Notes: generated from the sequence alone by a model not told the origin. 64,000 nt of DNA from Siphonodentalium dalli (GCA_032622095.1 CP136066.1:152038224-152102223), one strand, 5' to 3'; counted from the stretch's first letter, positions 49,938-58,620 are shown. Made by a program: numbers and translations.

Positions 49938-50110
49938 CATATTAAACAGAGGTGACAGTTCGTAATGGATTAGCATGGAGTCGACAATTGGCGGTGGTCG
50001 ACAACAGGTAGTAAAATTTGAATTCAATAGGTGTTTCGCGACATTAAACTGCCGATACGGTTTGTAACGCGATAGCATCGAGTCGACAAAGCGTGTGATT
50101 ATATATGGCT
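49938..50110 (+). promoter_or_regulatory. Candidate promoter region with a duplicated block
   Basis: Two related blocks (49938-49989 and 50041-50090) share ATTAAAC, GGTTTGTAA/AGTTCGTAA, TTAGCATGGAGTCGACAA and GATAGCATCGAGTCGACAA. The second is followed at 50097-50109 by GATTATATATGGC, a TATA-like box, 84 bp before the first gene start. An AAAGAGCGTTT word lies at 50168-50178. The gap also separates the antisense ORF from the block, so it could act in both directions. Confidence 0.45.
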
Positions 50111-50192
50111 ACCCACTGTTATGTATACATCCAGTGTGTGGGAAAACAAATTGTGTTTTACTGAATTAAAGAGCGTTTGACAATAAAACACA

Positions 50193-50789
50193 ATGAAAAC
50201 GTACAATTACGTATGTTTTCAGGATATATTTAGGGCCATAATAAATGGCCCTTCAGCTAGTGGGAAATCTACGTTTATATATAGTTTAATCGAAAATAAA
50301 GATAAATTAATGTTCCCAGTTCCGGAAAAAATAACTTATGTGACTCCTAATTGTGATCAACAGGTGTCTGATAATGTAGAATTAGTAAACCAAATTCCAG
50401 AATCGTTGTGCGATTGCGATTTATTAATATTGGATGATATGGATCATATTGACAAAGAGATCGATAATGTAACAGATATATTCGCTAGAAAATCACATCA
50501 CGAAGGATGTAGTGTGGTATACGTGACGCATAATCTTTTTGAAAGAAAATGTAGAAAATTATCGTTAAACGCGAATTATTTTATTTTATTCAAATCTCCT
50601 AGAGATTGTGGTCAGATAAATTTCTTATCTACCGAATGCGGTATTAATAATTTATCAAAAGCATATAAATTGTGTACAACAGATCCATATTCTCATTTAC
50701 TGGTGGATTTCAACCAAACTTGTCCGGATAACCTTCGATTGAGATCAGACGTGCTCAGTGAAAATCCTACGATATGGGCCCCAGCGTGA
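50193..50789 (+). CDS. A32-type DNA-packaging ATPase
   Basis: The 198-residue protein has Walker A GPSASGKST (residues 19-27), Walker B LLILDD (77-82) and the downstream signature SHHEGCSVVYVTHNLF followed by NANYFILFKSPRD, as in A32/FtsK-HerA-type packaging ATPases of Polintons, adintoviruses and virophages. In those families the enzyme pumps viral DNA into preformed capsids. Length is close to the usual 200-250 residues. It is the first gene of the plus-strand block and overlaps the next start by 16 bases. The start at 50193 is the only upstream ATG before the P-loop; an acceptor-like TTTTCAG at 50216-50222 raises the possibility of a spliced leader. Confidence 0.9.
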   Translation: MKTYNYVCFQDIFRAIINGPSASGKSTFIYSLIENKDKLMFPVPEKITYVTPNCDQQVSDNVELVNQIPESLCDCDLLILDDMDHIDKEIDNVTDIFARKSHHEGCSVVYVTHNLFERKCRKLSLNANYFILFKSPRDCGQINFLSTECGINNLSKAYKLCTTDPYSHLLVDFNQTCPDNLRLRSDVLSENPTIWAPA

Positions 50790-51091
50790 AATTAAGAAAA
50801 AATGCCAAATATTTGAGAAACATGTTACGCACTGGAGACGTGAGGGCATTAAACAGACCGAGATTAGACAGTCTATCTGAATGTTGTAATAATTTGCTTA
50901 AAGGAAATGTACCAATTTCGTCTAAAATTAAAGCTAATTTAAGACCATTTAAAAGTTCTATTCGTCATTTGTCAAAGAAGTCTAATCCTGTTAAAAGCAG
51001 GAAAAAAAAATTACAACACGGCGGTTTTTTGGCTGCACTGGCTGCTAGTTTAATTCCTGATTTAGGAGATATTTTAGGCAAAGTTTTCTGA
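50774..51091 (+). CDS. Small basic protein with a GG motif and hydrophobic tail
   Basis: This 105-residue, Lys/Arg-rich protein has a GNVPIS motif (44-49), a basic stretch (67-79), then QHGGF (81-85) and a hydrophobic, possibly amphipathic C-terminus. Proteins with this layout sit after the ATPase in related elements. The double glycine before a hydrophobic helix recalls adenain-type processing sites and adenoviral pX/pVI-like core proteins. That link is inference, and the strict adenain consensus is not met. It overlaps the ATPase gene, and the next gene starts 2 bases after its stop. Confidence 0.6.
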   Translation: MGPSVKLRKNAKYLRNMLRTGDVRALNRPRLDSLSECCNNLLKGNVPISSKIKANLRPFKSSIRHLSKKSNPVKSRKKKLQHGGFLAALAASLIPDLGDILGKVF

Positions 51092-51093
51092 AT

Positions 51094-51717
51094 ATGGAAA
51101 AAATGGTTTTGGTGCCTTTTAAGACTTTTGCAAACTGGCAAAATTCTCAGTCTATTCAATCGTTGAAAACAGAGGATGTGAGACAAAAAATGCATCAAAT
51201 ATTAGACGATAAAGATATGCCCGAGTCAGTTAAGAAAAGAAAAATTAATTCCACGTCTATTGAATATGACATGGCTAAGAATTCTATAAAAACAACGCCG
51301 ATTCCAGTTAAAATCACGAAAGAGCCTGCCGGTGACGTGGCTTTATCTGAACCTAACCAAATTGATTTAGCGATTGAGAGTTTGCCAAAAATTTACCAGA
51401 AAAAAGGCTCGTTATTTTTATCGCATTTAAAAAGAATGCCAGGAATTGAAATTAACGACAGTGGAATGATTTCATTATCTGACAAGCCAATCGGAAGCAT
51501 AACTGATTTGGTAAATGATATAATACCTTCTAGCAAGGTCAGGAAACCCAGTGCACTTAGAAATTGGGATAGTTTGTCCCGATCATTACGAGATAATAAT
51601 ATACCAACACATTTCATAGGAAATAAATTTCGTAAATCAGATCTGATAGTTCCAGATGCCCCCAAAGGCAAAAAACAGAAGCATTTTAAATGGACATCAG
51701 ACTCCTCGTCAAATTGA
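51094..51717 (+). CDS. Conserved 207-aa element protein, function unknown
   Basis: It starts MEKMVLVPFKTF, has a charged, probably helical N-terminal third (residues 25-65), then a folded-looking middle (ESLPKIYQKKGSLFLSHLKR, GMISLSDKPIGSITDLVND) and a C-terminus with NIPTHFIGN and a basic tail. This order (LPK...A/S-x-x-LL...G..I.GS...DL.ND...IP...I.GN) is familiar from Polinton-like elements of hydrozoans and other invertebrates, where it has no assigned role. It overlaps the integrase ORF by 62 bases in another frame. Confidence 0.65.
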   Translation: MEKMVLVPFKTFANWQNSQSIQSLKTEDVRQKMHQILDDKDMPESVKKRKINSTSIEYDMAKNSIKTTPIPVKITKEPAGDVALSEPNQIDLAIESLPKIYQKKGSLFLSHLKRMPGIEINDSGMISLSDKPIGSITDLVNDIIPSSKVRKPSALRNWDSLSRSLRDNNIPTHFIGNKFRKSDLIVPDAPKGKKQKHFKWTSDSSSN

Positions 51718-52774
51718 TAATATATTATCATCGATTTATTATGACCCATCTCACCGCTCATCCTATGGATCTGAATATAATTTGTATAAGGAAGTAAAAA
51801 AAAAAATATCGAGAAAAAATGTTCGACTTTGGTTACAAAAACAAAATTCGTACTCGTTGCACAGGCCGAAACGAATAATATTTCCTAGGTCAAGAACAGA
51901 GTCTTATTCTGTAAATAATATATGGCAGATGGATTTGAGTGATGTGCGAAATATATCCAAGCAAAACGATGGTTATTGCTACCTGTTGTTTTGCATTGAT
52001 TGCTTTTCAAGATTTTTAATTGTTAAACCATTAAAGAACAAGACTGGTGTTTCCATAATGAAGGCTTTAGAAATGATTTTTAAACAGCGCAAACGACCGA
52101 ACGGTATACATGTTGATCGCGGAACCGAGTTCTACAACGCTAACGTTAAGCAATTTCTGAAGAAGAATGGTGTACATTTATATTCTACGGGAAATTATGA
52201 CACGAAAGCCGCTTTGGTTGAGAGAGTACAACGCTCTTTAAAGTCTAAAATGTATAAATATTTCTTCAAATCTAAATCTATGCGCTATTTAACAGTTTTG
52301 CCTAAATTGGTGAATTCCTATAATTCGAAGATACACAGAGCGATTAAAATGGCACCGAAAGATGTCTCGTGTTTGACATCGCAAGCAATTGCAGCTAGAA
52401 ATGAATCGAAGACTTATAAATTACCACTTACAAAAGCAAAATTTAAAGTGGGAGAGAGCGTTCGCTTGGTAAAATTAAAAAATAAGTTTGAAAAGGGTTT
52501 TTTGGCCAATTATACTTATGAAGTGTTTAAGATTACGTCTTTGGTACCTGGTTCTAAACCACATAGATATAAAATAGCTGATCTCAATTCAGAGGAAATA
52601 TTGGGTACATTCTACGAGAGCGAGTTATCACCTGTAACGATTGATTCCGATACTATGTGGAAAATTGAACTTGTATTAGAACGAGACGGGGATCAAATAA
52701 AAGTTAGATGGAGCGGCTATTCAGCCAGTTTCGATTCGTACATTCCAAGAGAATGGATCACGACCTCAGATTAA
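51656..52774 (+). CDS. Integrase (rve, DDE) with C-terminal chromodomain
   Basis: The 372-residue protein has a helical N-terminal part (20-65) with HRPKRI. The catalytic core carries D93 (WQMDLSDV), D154 (VDRGTEF) and E189 (ALVER), with 34 residues between the last two. An SH3-like region follows (FKVGESVR, about 263-270), then a chromodomain at about 335-367 (KVRWSGY...SYIPREWI). Polinton integrases of this type cut and join the element ends and leave 6-bp duplications, exactly as seen here. The chromodomain may steer insertion to particular chromatin. The start at 51656 overlaps the previous gene by 62 bases; the next in-frame Met (92) is inside the core, so the upstream start or a spliced one must be used. 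Confidence 0.95.
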   Translation: MPPKAKNRSILNGHQTPRQIDNILSSIYYDPSHRSSYGSEYNLYKEVKKKISRKNVRLWLQKQNSYSLHRPKRIIFPRSRTESYSVNNIWQMDLSDVRNISKQNDGYCYLLFCIDCFSRFLIVKPLKNKTGVSIMKALEMIFKQRKRPNGIHVDRGTEFYNANVKQFLKKNGVHLYSTGNYDTKAALVERVQRSLKSKMYKYFFKSKSMRYLTVLPKLVNSYNSKIHRAIKMAPKDVSCLTSQAIAARNESKTYKLPLTKAKFKVGESVRLVKLKNKFEKGFLANYTYEVFKITSLVPGSKPHRYKIADLNSEEILGTFYESELSPVTIDSDTMWKIELVLERDGDQIKVRWSGYSASFDSYIPREWITTSD

Positions 52775-53022
52775 AACGACAATCGTCAAAATGGACTTTT
52801 TTCAATAATAAAGTTTCCAAAGGACAGGTTGTGTATATCAGTCAAGTATTTTTGCTTTATATAGTATGTGTTTCTGCTATATTAAATATTAGTATACACG
52901 GTGTGGACACACCGTCTATTTGGATTAGTTTACTGTCAGGTTCTGTTGGACTTTTGTCTCCATCTCCTAAATTAAGTAAACATGCAAGCAACGGGCCTGT
53001 TTTCGGTGACTTTACCGTCTAA
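52753..53022 (+). CDS. Small conserved membrane protein
   Basis: I start it at the ATG at 52753 (89 residues); an earlier in-frame ATG at 52708 lies deep in the integrase gene and is less likely. A basic N-terminus is followed by a hydrophobic segment (VYISQVFLLYIVCVSAILNI) and a second weaker one (PSIWISLLSGSVGLLSPSP). This two-segment pattern ending in LLSPSP/LLPNP-like text is conserved in related invertebrate elements as recalled. A role in virion membrane or entry is possible but unproven. It overlaps the integrase by 22 bases and the next gene by 41. Confidence 0.6.
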   Translation: MDHDLRLKRQSSKWTFFNNKVSKGQVVYISQVFLLYIVCVSAILNISIHGVDTPSIWISLLSGSVGLLSPSPKLSKHASNGPVFGDFTV

Positions 53023-54070
53023 TGTTTCTGGTGATTTATTCAGAAATTCACTATCTGAATATACCGTGAGTTTGCCTAGTGAGATTCGGTTACAGGAGGA
53101 TGATTGGTGTGTAGCTTTATCATCAGCCATTTTTCCAACCAGATTTAAAAGCCCGCTCCTGGAACAAAGAAATTTTACCTTTTCCACAGATGATCAATCT
53201 TATGCATTTGTTTATGGAATAGTGGTGGATATGAATTTCTTGACGCCAGAAACTGATTTACCAATTGTTAGAGATCCCAATTACGGTATTATTGCTAGGA
53301 AACTTCGGGTTAAAGGTCCGATTAGATGGAGGAAAAGTGTATTTACAAAGATTGAATATGGTGTTATTTTTGATGACAAATGTTCGTTCGAAGATTTGAT
53401 AGATAGGATGCAATTAGTTCAACGAAAATTAATTTTGCATTTTTACAAAGATTCTGAATTTATGTCAGAATTAGAAAAGACGAAATATAAATTAATCGAA
53501 CCAGGTTTGAATTCAATCGATGCGAAAGAGTCCCAAACCATATTTGAGGATTTAATCGGGGATGTAGTTATTGACATTAAGGTGAGAAAACGTCAAAACG
53601 TGAACTACCTTTGTTTCACTAGAATGGCAAACCATACAAGCATGTCTCGTTATTCGTTGGCGATGGATTTGCAAATTACAAGGACTTCTGAATTGGGATA
53701 TCTTCTTAATTTGCGTGAAAATTATCAACTAAAATTAAAAGATACCGGTGGAAAATCCAAAGACTGTTTTTTAATTGTAACTAATCAATTGGATCATATA
53801 GACGCTCTTTATATTTATTCAGATATATGTACACATAGTATAGTAGGCGATTCTAATTCACAATTATTGAAAGTAATATGCCCACGTTCTGATGATATTG
53901 TATCAACAACATATTATGAATTCGCAAATTTGCAATTTTTTCCTATACATCATAAGAATTTTGACACTATTTCGATATATATTCGTGATTCTACAGGTAT
54001 GCCACCTCCTTGGACGGATTATGGTAAAACTGTTCTAGTTTTATTATTTAAACGCATTTTGATTGGATAA
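52982..54070 (+). CDS. TLPSN-type conserved element protein (362 aa), function unknown
   Basis: The N-terminus FSVTLPSNVSGDLFRNSLSE, followed by a VSLPSEI...WCVALSSAIFP stretch, is characteristic of a large protein found in many invertebrate Polinton-like elements. The rest has mixed beta-rich text, ending near SIYIRDSTGMPPPW. It lies between integrase and structural genes, which favours a virion role such as a minor capsid or spike protein, but no fold can be assigned from the sequence alone. The start ATG at 52982 is used because the signature begins within ten residues of it. Confidence 0.65.
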   Translation: MQATGLFSVTLPSNVSGDLFRNSLSEYTVSLPSEIRLQEDDWCVALSSAIFPTRFKSPLLEQRNFTFSTDDQSYAFVYGIVVDMNFLTPETDLPIVRDPNYGIIARKLRVKGPIRWRKSVFTKIEYGVIFDDKCSFEDLIDRMQLVQRKLILHFYKDSEFMSELEKTKYKLIEPGLNSIDAKESQTIFEDLIGDVVIDIKVRKRQNVNYLCFTRMANHTSMSRYSLAMDLQITRTSELGYLLNLRENYQLKLKDTGGKSKDCFLIVTNQLDHIDALYIYSDICTHSIVGDSNSQLLKVICPRSDDIVSTTYYEFANLQFFPIHHKNFDTISIYIRDSTGMPPPWTDYGKTVLVLLFKRILIG

Positions 54071-54123
54071 GGATTGATATTAAATATAAATGTATATAAA
54101 TAGATGTTTCATTATTTAAAGTT

Positions 54124-54490
54124 ATGACGAATAGTCCTATTCCTATTTTTATAGGAGATAGGTATCAGAGAGGTTACGGACTTGGTTCTATTTTTGGTAA
54201 ATTAGCCAGATCAATTGCGCCAATTGCAAAAAAATCTGGGAAAATCTCTTTTAACAAAAGGTTTAGAAACAGCCTCTAATGTTGGTAGCGATATATTGAG
54301 TGGGCAAAATTTATCAGAATCTATTCGAAATCGGGGTAAAGAAGCAGCTTTAGATCTTTTACGGCCTAAACGTAAATTACAATATAATTCGGATATTCCA
54401 TCAAAACGACGTAAATTACAAGAATATTCGGATATTCCTTCAAAAAGACGTAGGAAGAGACGAAAAACAAAACGTGATATTTTTGAATAA
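54124..54490 (+). pseudogene. Glycine-rich/basic element protein, broken by a frameshift
   Basis: The first frame (54124-54279, 51 codons) begins with a short N-terminus containing RGYGLGSIFGKLARS. The second frame is open to 54490 and carries an amphipathic stretch and a strongly basic tail (two PSKRRK units, then RRKRRKTK). Related elements have one protein with this N- and C-terminus, so the two frames are parts of one gene. The frames meet around the run of seven A at 54228-54234. The layout recalls adenoviral pVI (membrane-active helix, basic tail, target of the viral protease), which is inference. The cause could be a true mutation, a sequencing slip in the homopolymer, or programmed slippage. 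Confidence 0.65.
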
Positions 54491-55798
54491 ATGAATCCCA
54501 ACAGCTGTCCAGTTTCTAAGAGCGAGGTGGATGTTTTTGAAATTCCACCTACTGTGGTAACTATAACAGACGGTTCATTTACAGAGAAACATCCATCGAA
54601 TTCAAATTATTCAAATAGTAACGTACTAGAGTTCTTTTTAGAGTCTCCATCTGCACATTATGTTGATCTTTCGGAAAGTTATTTGCAAACCGACGTTAAA
54701 ATATCGAAAACCGATGGAACCATTTTCGCAGGCGATCAGCACGCTTTTCCAATAAATAATTTTCTTCATTCTTTATTCGAGAGAGCTGATTTATTATTAA
54801 ACGGTGTAGAATGTGGAGTTGGTCGATATTATGCTTATAGATCTTACATAGAAACTTTCTTAAGTTCTACAAGAGAAAATCAATTAGAGAGAACAACTTT
54901 ATTTATACCTCAGAAAGGTGGGACTTTGGATGATGTACCGGCAGACATTCCCAGAGGTAGGCAGTTACTTGGAATAATTAAAGACGGTAATATTGGAAAA
55001 AAAATTCAATTATGCGGTAAACTACATTTGGACATGTTTAATCAACCAAAATTGTTAATTCCAAACGTACCCATAAAACTCAGACTGCATAGATCAAAGC
55101 CTACTTTTTGTTTACAAGGTAGTGCTGGTGATTATAAGATTGAGCTGTCAGATACTAAATTGTTTGTACGAACCGTAGAGTTAAGTGATGTTACTTCAAA
55201 TGAAATAAGCAAAAAGTTATTAAGTGGAACCAATGCTCAATATCCTTTGGATAGAGTTTCGTTAAAAACATTTAGCGTAGCACCTAGGACTTTAAGCTTG
55301 ATTAAAGACGATTTGTTTTTGGGTGATCCATTTCTTCCTAAGAGAGTGTTAATATTTTTAGTAGATAATACAGCATTTAATGGTACTATAGCATCTTCTC
55401 CTTTTAATTTTAAACATTATGATTGCTACGAAATGGAATTGTCTGTTAATGGTAAAACCGTGAATGGGCATAAATACGAACAAACTTTCGATAATGATTT
55501 ATATGTAGGTTCATATTACACATTTTTGAATTCTATAAATAAATTATATTGCGAGCAATTTTTCAGAGTTAGCTTTTTTGATTATGCCAATGGTTTTACA
55601 ACTTTCGGTTTTGATTTAACTGCAGATCATAATGCTGATAGTTTAGTTTGGCATCCAAAACAGCGAGGTAGTGCACGGTTAAGTGCAAAATTTTCAACAG
55701 CTTTACCAGATACAGTAAATGTAATAGTATATGCCGAATACGATAGTTCTATAGAAATTAGCGGGGAACGTAGCGTTTACACGGGTGGAATATTTTAA
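54491..55798 (+). CDS. Capsid-like protein of the F54H12.2 type
   Basis: The 435-residue protein starts with NSCPVSKSEVDVFEIPPT, then EKHPSN, YVDLSESYLQTDVKI, INNFLHSLFERADLLLNG, YAYRSYIETFLS, and later PIKLRLHRSKP. This wording is that of the family named after C. elegans F54H12.2, found beside chromodomain integrases. Its beta-rich text and position before the protease support a jelly-roll capsid role. It is shorter than the double jelly-roll major capsid proteins of classical Polintons (about 600 residues), so major versus minor capsid is open. The start codon directly follows the stop of the preceding gene. Confidence 0.7.
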   Translation: MNPNSCPVSKSEVDVFEIPPTVVTITDGSFTEKHPSNSNYSNSNVLEFFLESPSAHYVDLSESYLQTDVKISKTDGTIFAGDQHAFPINNFLHSLFERADLLLNGVECGVGRYYAYRSYIETFLSSTRENQLERTTLFIPQKGGTLDDVPADIPRGRQLLGIIKDGNIGKKIQLCGKLHLDMFNQPKLLIPNVPIKLRLHRSKPTFCLQGSAGDYKIELSDTKLFVRTVELSDVTSNEISKKLLSGTNAQYPLDRVSLKTFSVAPRTLSLIKDDLFLGDPFLPKRVLIFLVDNTAFNGTIASSPFNFKHYDCYEMELSVNGKTVNGHKYEQTFDNDLYVGSYYTFLNSINKLYCEQFFRVSFFDYANGFTTFGFDLTADHNADSLVWHPKQRGSARLSAKFSTALPDTVNVIVYAEYDSSIEISGERSVYTGGIF

Positions 55799-55802
55799 CA
55801 TT

Positions 55803-56255
55803 ATGTTGAGCAACTTAGATATATCTGATGCATTAAAATCAGACTCAGTTTTGAATTCTATGATAATAGGCGTTTATGCTTTGGACGAATTACCTGATAC
55901 TATTAAGCCGAACAGAGGTTTAATTTGTAATACTGACCCATCTTGGTTAGATGGTGAACATTGGATATGTATATGGAAACGCGATGATAATTTTATAATA
56001 TATTTTGATCCTATCGGATTACCTCCATCTGAGCAGTTGAAAAATATGTTAGCTAAATATGGTAGATTGTATTATAGTACAAATTATATTCAACATATAT
56101 CTTCTTTTTTGTGTGGTTATTTCGTATTATATTATTTGTATCATACTTGTAGAGGATTGGACTGTCTATACGTTTTAAATAAACCCGGTTTTCATAATGA
56201 TACTTACGTTTATAATTGGTGTAAACAACATCTACCCGTGTTGTTCGATATTTAG
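55803..56255 (+). CDS. Adenain-like (Ulp1-fold) cysteine protease
   Basis: The ATG at 55803, four bases after the capsid stop, gives 150 residues; an ATG at 55785 inside the capsid gene would add six. The catalytic set is readable: His53 (GEHWICIW), Asp69 (YFDPIG), Gln97 (IQHISS) and Cys104 (SFLCGYFVLYYL). Family knowledge: these proteases mature capsid and core proteins during assembly. Likely substrates are the capsid-like and glycine-rich proteins of the same block. All catalytic residues are intact. Confidence 0.9.
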   Translation: MLSNLDISDALKSDSVLNSMIIGVYALDELPDTIKPNRGLICNTDPSWLDGEHWICIWKRDDNFIIYFDPIGLPPSEQLKNMLAKYGRLYYSTNYIQHISSFLCGYFVLYYLYHTCRGLDCLYVLNKPGFHNDTYVYNWCKQHLPVLFDI

Positions 56256-56310
56256 TTGTTTTTTTTTTGCTATAAATGAAATGCTTTTTTATAATATTTT
56301 TAAAATCAAA

Positions 56311-56568
56311 ATGTCTTCTGACAGTGAATTCGAAGTTTCTCAGAAAGGAAAGAACAGAGGGAGTTTAAAAAGAAAACTTTTAGATAATTTGGCTGATATA
56401 GAAGAGATAGGACAACAAATTTCAATATTAGCTGATAAAAATGCTAAAATTTTGTATAGGATATCTAAATTGAATTCAGCTGATAAATTTAAAAAGACTC
56501 GTGTTAGATGTTATGAATGTAACGGAGATCATTTAAGACCAGACTGTCCATATCTTAAAAAAGATTGA
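56311..56568 (+). CDS. Zinc-knuckle protein
   Basis: I start it at the ATG at 56311 (85 residues); the upstream in-frame extension (from 56197) overlaps the protease gene and reads like non-coding text. A Ser/acidic N-terminus is followed by a basic patch, a probable coiled coil (LADIEEIGQQISILADKNAK) and a C-terminal knuckle with Cys67, Cys70, His74 and Cys79. Such knuckles bind single-stranded nucleic acid; a packaging or regulatory role is inferred. It is the last gene of the block. Confidence 0.65.
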   Translation: MSSDSEFEVSQKGKNRGSLKRKLLDNLADIEEIGQQISILADKNAKILYRISKLNSADKFKKTRVRCYECNGDHLRPDCPYLKKD

Positions 56569-56652
56569 TTTGATTATGTTTGTTTTATGATATATTTAAT
56601 ATATATTGATCAAAATATTGATATAATTGTGTTTGTTTATGATATATATTAT

Positions 56653-57208
56653 TAATATTCATTAAAGGAACTAAAGTGTGAAGGGTTCCACATTTCGTTT
56701 TCTACGAGACTCTGTAATATCGAGTTTTATGAGATCGAATAGTGTTACCTACAAATCTACAATAAAGAAGACAAAGTTCCGAAACTAACAAATATTCCAT
56801 GTGTTTTAGCCTTGTGGTTTTTTACATGCACGAGCTAGGTTATTCACTAGCGAATAATTCATCTCATTTATTTACTAATCTATCATAACTAACCTATATA
56901 TCAATACATGTATTCAATCGTGCGTACTAATCCTTCAAATAGTTACTAGTTAGCCTGACTATATCATCTGCCTAGAAATAGTTTGCTTACTATAACCATC
57001 TGCCTAGAAATAGTTTGCTTACTATAACCATCTACCTACAAATAGTTTGCTTACTATAACCATCTGCCTAGAAATAGTTTTCTTACTATAACCATCTGCC
57101 TAGAAATAGTTTGCTTACTATACCATCTGCCTATAAATAGTTATTAGTATGTCTTACAAACCCTTCCCTTCTGTCAAGTATACGAGATAGTTTATCATAT
57201 ACACTACT
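56653..57208 (-). repeat. Right terminal inverted repeat
   Basis: Inverted partner of 44710-45262, ending in CATATACACTACT at 57208. It contains the mirrored 32-bp units at about 56949-57143. It begins 84 bases after the last gene, so no gene lies within it. Confidence 0.95.
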
Positions 57209-57214
57209 CTTATG
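57209..57214 (+). other. Target-site duplication, right copy (CTTATG)
   Basis: Identical to 44704-44709 and directly adjacent to the right TIR. Confidence 0.95.
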
Positions 57215-58414
57215 GTATTGGAAGGTGTTTACAATCATAATTAAATGTAGCATGCGAAATCGCAATTGAAAACTGTCTGCAGAGACGTTGCTAGAGGGTT
57301 TTAGACTTTTAGTTGGAAGGGAGTGTCCATTTAGAAAATTCCAACTGTAACCTAGAAATGAAAACAGACCATTCCAATTTCCAATGTTCCATGGCACAAA
57401 TCTCTACTACAGGTGTTAGCCAGCGTAGTGATTCGTGGCATGATATAGTTTGCTTCCTAATTTTATCACATCCATTATTGTCTGGGAAATCCATGAATCT
57501 ATTTTTATCATGCATGCTATTCCGGAGAGGTACTAGTAATTTTAAAGTATGTGTAGTCTTCTTCTCACTGGAAAAGTTTAATATTATTTGTGAATTATTT
57601 GACATGCGATGTGGGGCAGTATGAAGAACGTTAGAAAAAATATATAGGGCCTACCGGTAACTTATTGCACCTCTTGTAATAATTTATAAATAACAATTAT
57701 CAAATTATGATAATTTCCTCAAGAATACATGTACCCTGTATTCTATTTAGATTTGCGCGCATTAATTGTCGGTTGTACAACTTACAAAACTACTCATAGT
57801 AAATTCCGTATTTGGACGATCGGGTAGTTCCTAGTGTTTGTCTATCAATAAACGGTTATGTAACGTTTATGTACATTTTAGTGGATGTGACTATTTTAAC
57901 AGATATACCCCACAGCGAAGGGCGTCCGTATCTTTAAACAAAGCTTTCATCTAGACTCATATACCAGCACTAGTAAACAAGTTATGCCAAAAAAACAATA
58001 CCTGTGTTTAGGGTTTTCCTATCTACCCTAGAAAAAGGTGCTTAACGGGTACCCAAAACTTTTTATTGGACTGTAGATATTTGTTTTATCCGTGGGAAGG
58101 CCAGCGAAAGGTATCTTGCCTATAAAAGATTTAGAAGTTTTTTTTAGTCTAGTGCTAGTTCAAGATTAACAATATTTAGTATTGAACCTTTCGATTAATC
58201 TGAATTGTGGAGCTTTCTAGATTTAATTGTCAATGACCCAATGGAATTCAGAATTTTAAAAAGTCAAACAAAATAGAAATTCCTACCTACCTACCCTAAT
58301 TATTTTGGACCATGTAACCCTAAACACATGTATTATTTTTTTTGGCATTGCCATATTGTGCAAGGATTGATTTTTTCCGTTCCCTTTCGGCAGATAGAAC
58401 TCACGTCTAATGAG
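57215..58414. other. Gene-free stretch right of the element
   Basis: Overlapping 98- to 103-codon ORFs on both strands (57309-57624) have no domain and cancel each other as evidence. I see no repeat or RNA gene here. Confidence 0.4.
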
Positions 58415-58620
58415 ACTGGTGTGCATTCATTTATGTAGAAAACGTTACAACGACCCCATTGGCCTCAGTGTGCCTTTGCATATCCAACAGCTGCTGTGTT
58501 GGCCACGCTACAACTATAGTACCGTACTTTGGAATACTCCGTGCAACTTGGCTCTTACATCTCTCCAAATGGCGTTGGATACAGCCGCTACCTATGATTA
58601 CAATAAAGAGCGTTTTTAGT
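58415..58620 (+). repeat. Inverted relative of the 43.2-kb segment
   Basis: GAGACTGGTGTGCATTCAT, TTATGTAGAAAACGTT and GACCCCATT occur here in the same order as on the minus strand of 43312-43203. Homology fades after about 60-100 bp. Both strands of this piece can be read as HLCRKR.DPI-like text, so it may descend from a coding sequence. Confidence 0.55.

Larger units (their letters stand above)
44710..57208 (+). mobile_element. Polinton/Maverick-type virus-like element without a DNA polymerase B gene
   Basis: The 12,499-bp element is defined by a perfect 6-bp duplication and by terminal inverted repeats of about 555 bp beginning AGTAGTGTATATG. It encodes a packaging ATPase, an rve integrase with chromodomain, a capsid-like protein, an adenain-like protease and several small conserved proteins, all on the plus strand of the right half. 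The left arm (45263-50192) has no ORF that could encode the roughly 1000-residue polymerase B of autonomous Polintons. Intact duplication, near-identical end repeats and mostly open genes point to a fairly recent insertion. The gene content resembles the C. elegans locus that carries F54H12.2 and F54H12.3 (capsid-like and integrase), recalled from the literature. Confidence 0.93.

Noticed and set aside
45263-50192. A hidden polymerase B or helicase gene in the left arm
   Set aside because: No frame on either strand exceeds 81 codons and no polymerase motif text is readable. A heavily spliced gene cannot be fully excluded, but nothing supports one.
52230-53815. Reverse-strand AAAGAGCGT words inside the integrase and TLPSN genes
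   Set aside because: Both are shortened matches that encode ordinary residues of conserved proteins, so I did not count them in the motif family.
57309-57624. Overlapping plus and minus ORFs of about 100 codons
   Set aside because: Both strands are open over the same bases and neither peptide has a domain or a homolog elsewhere in the window.
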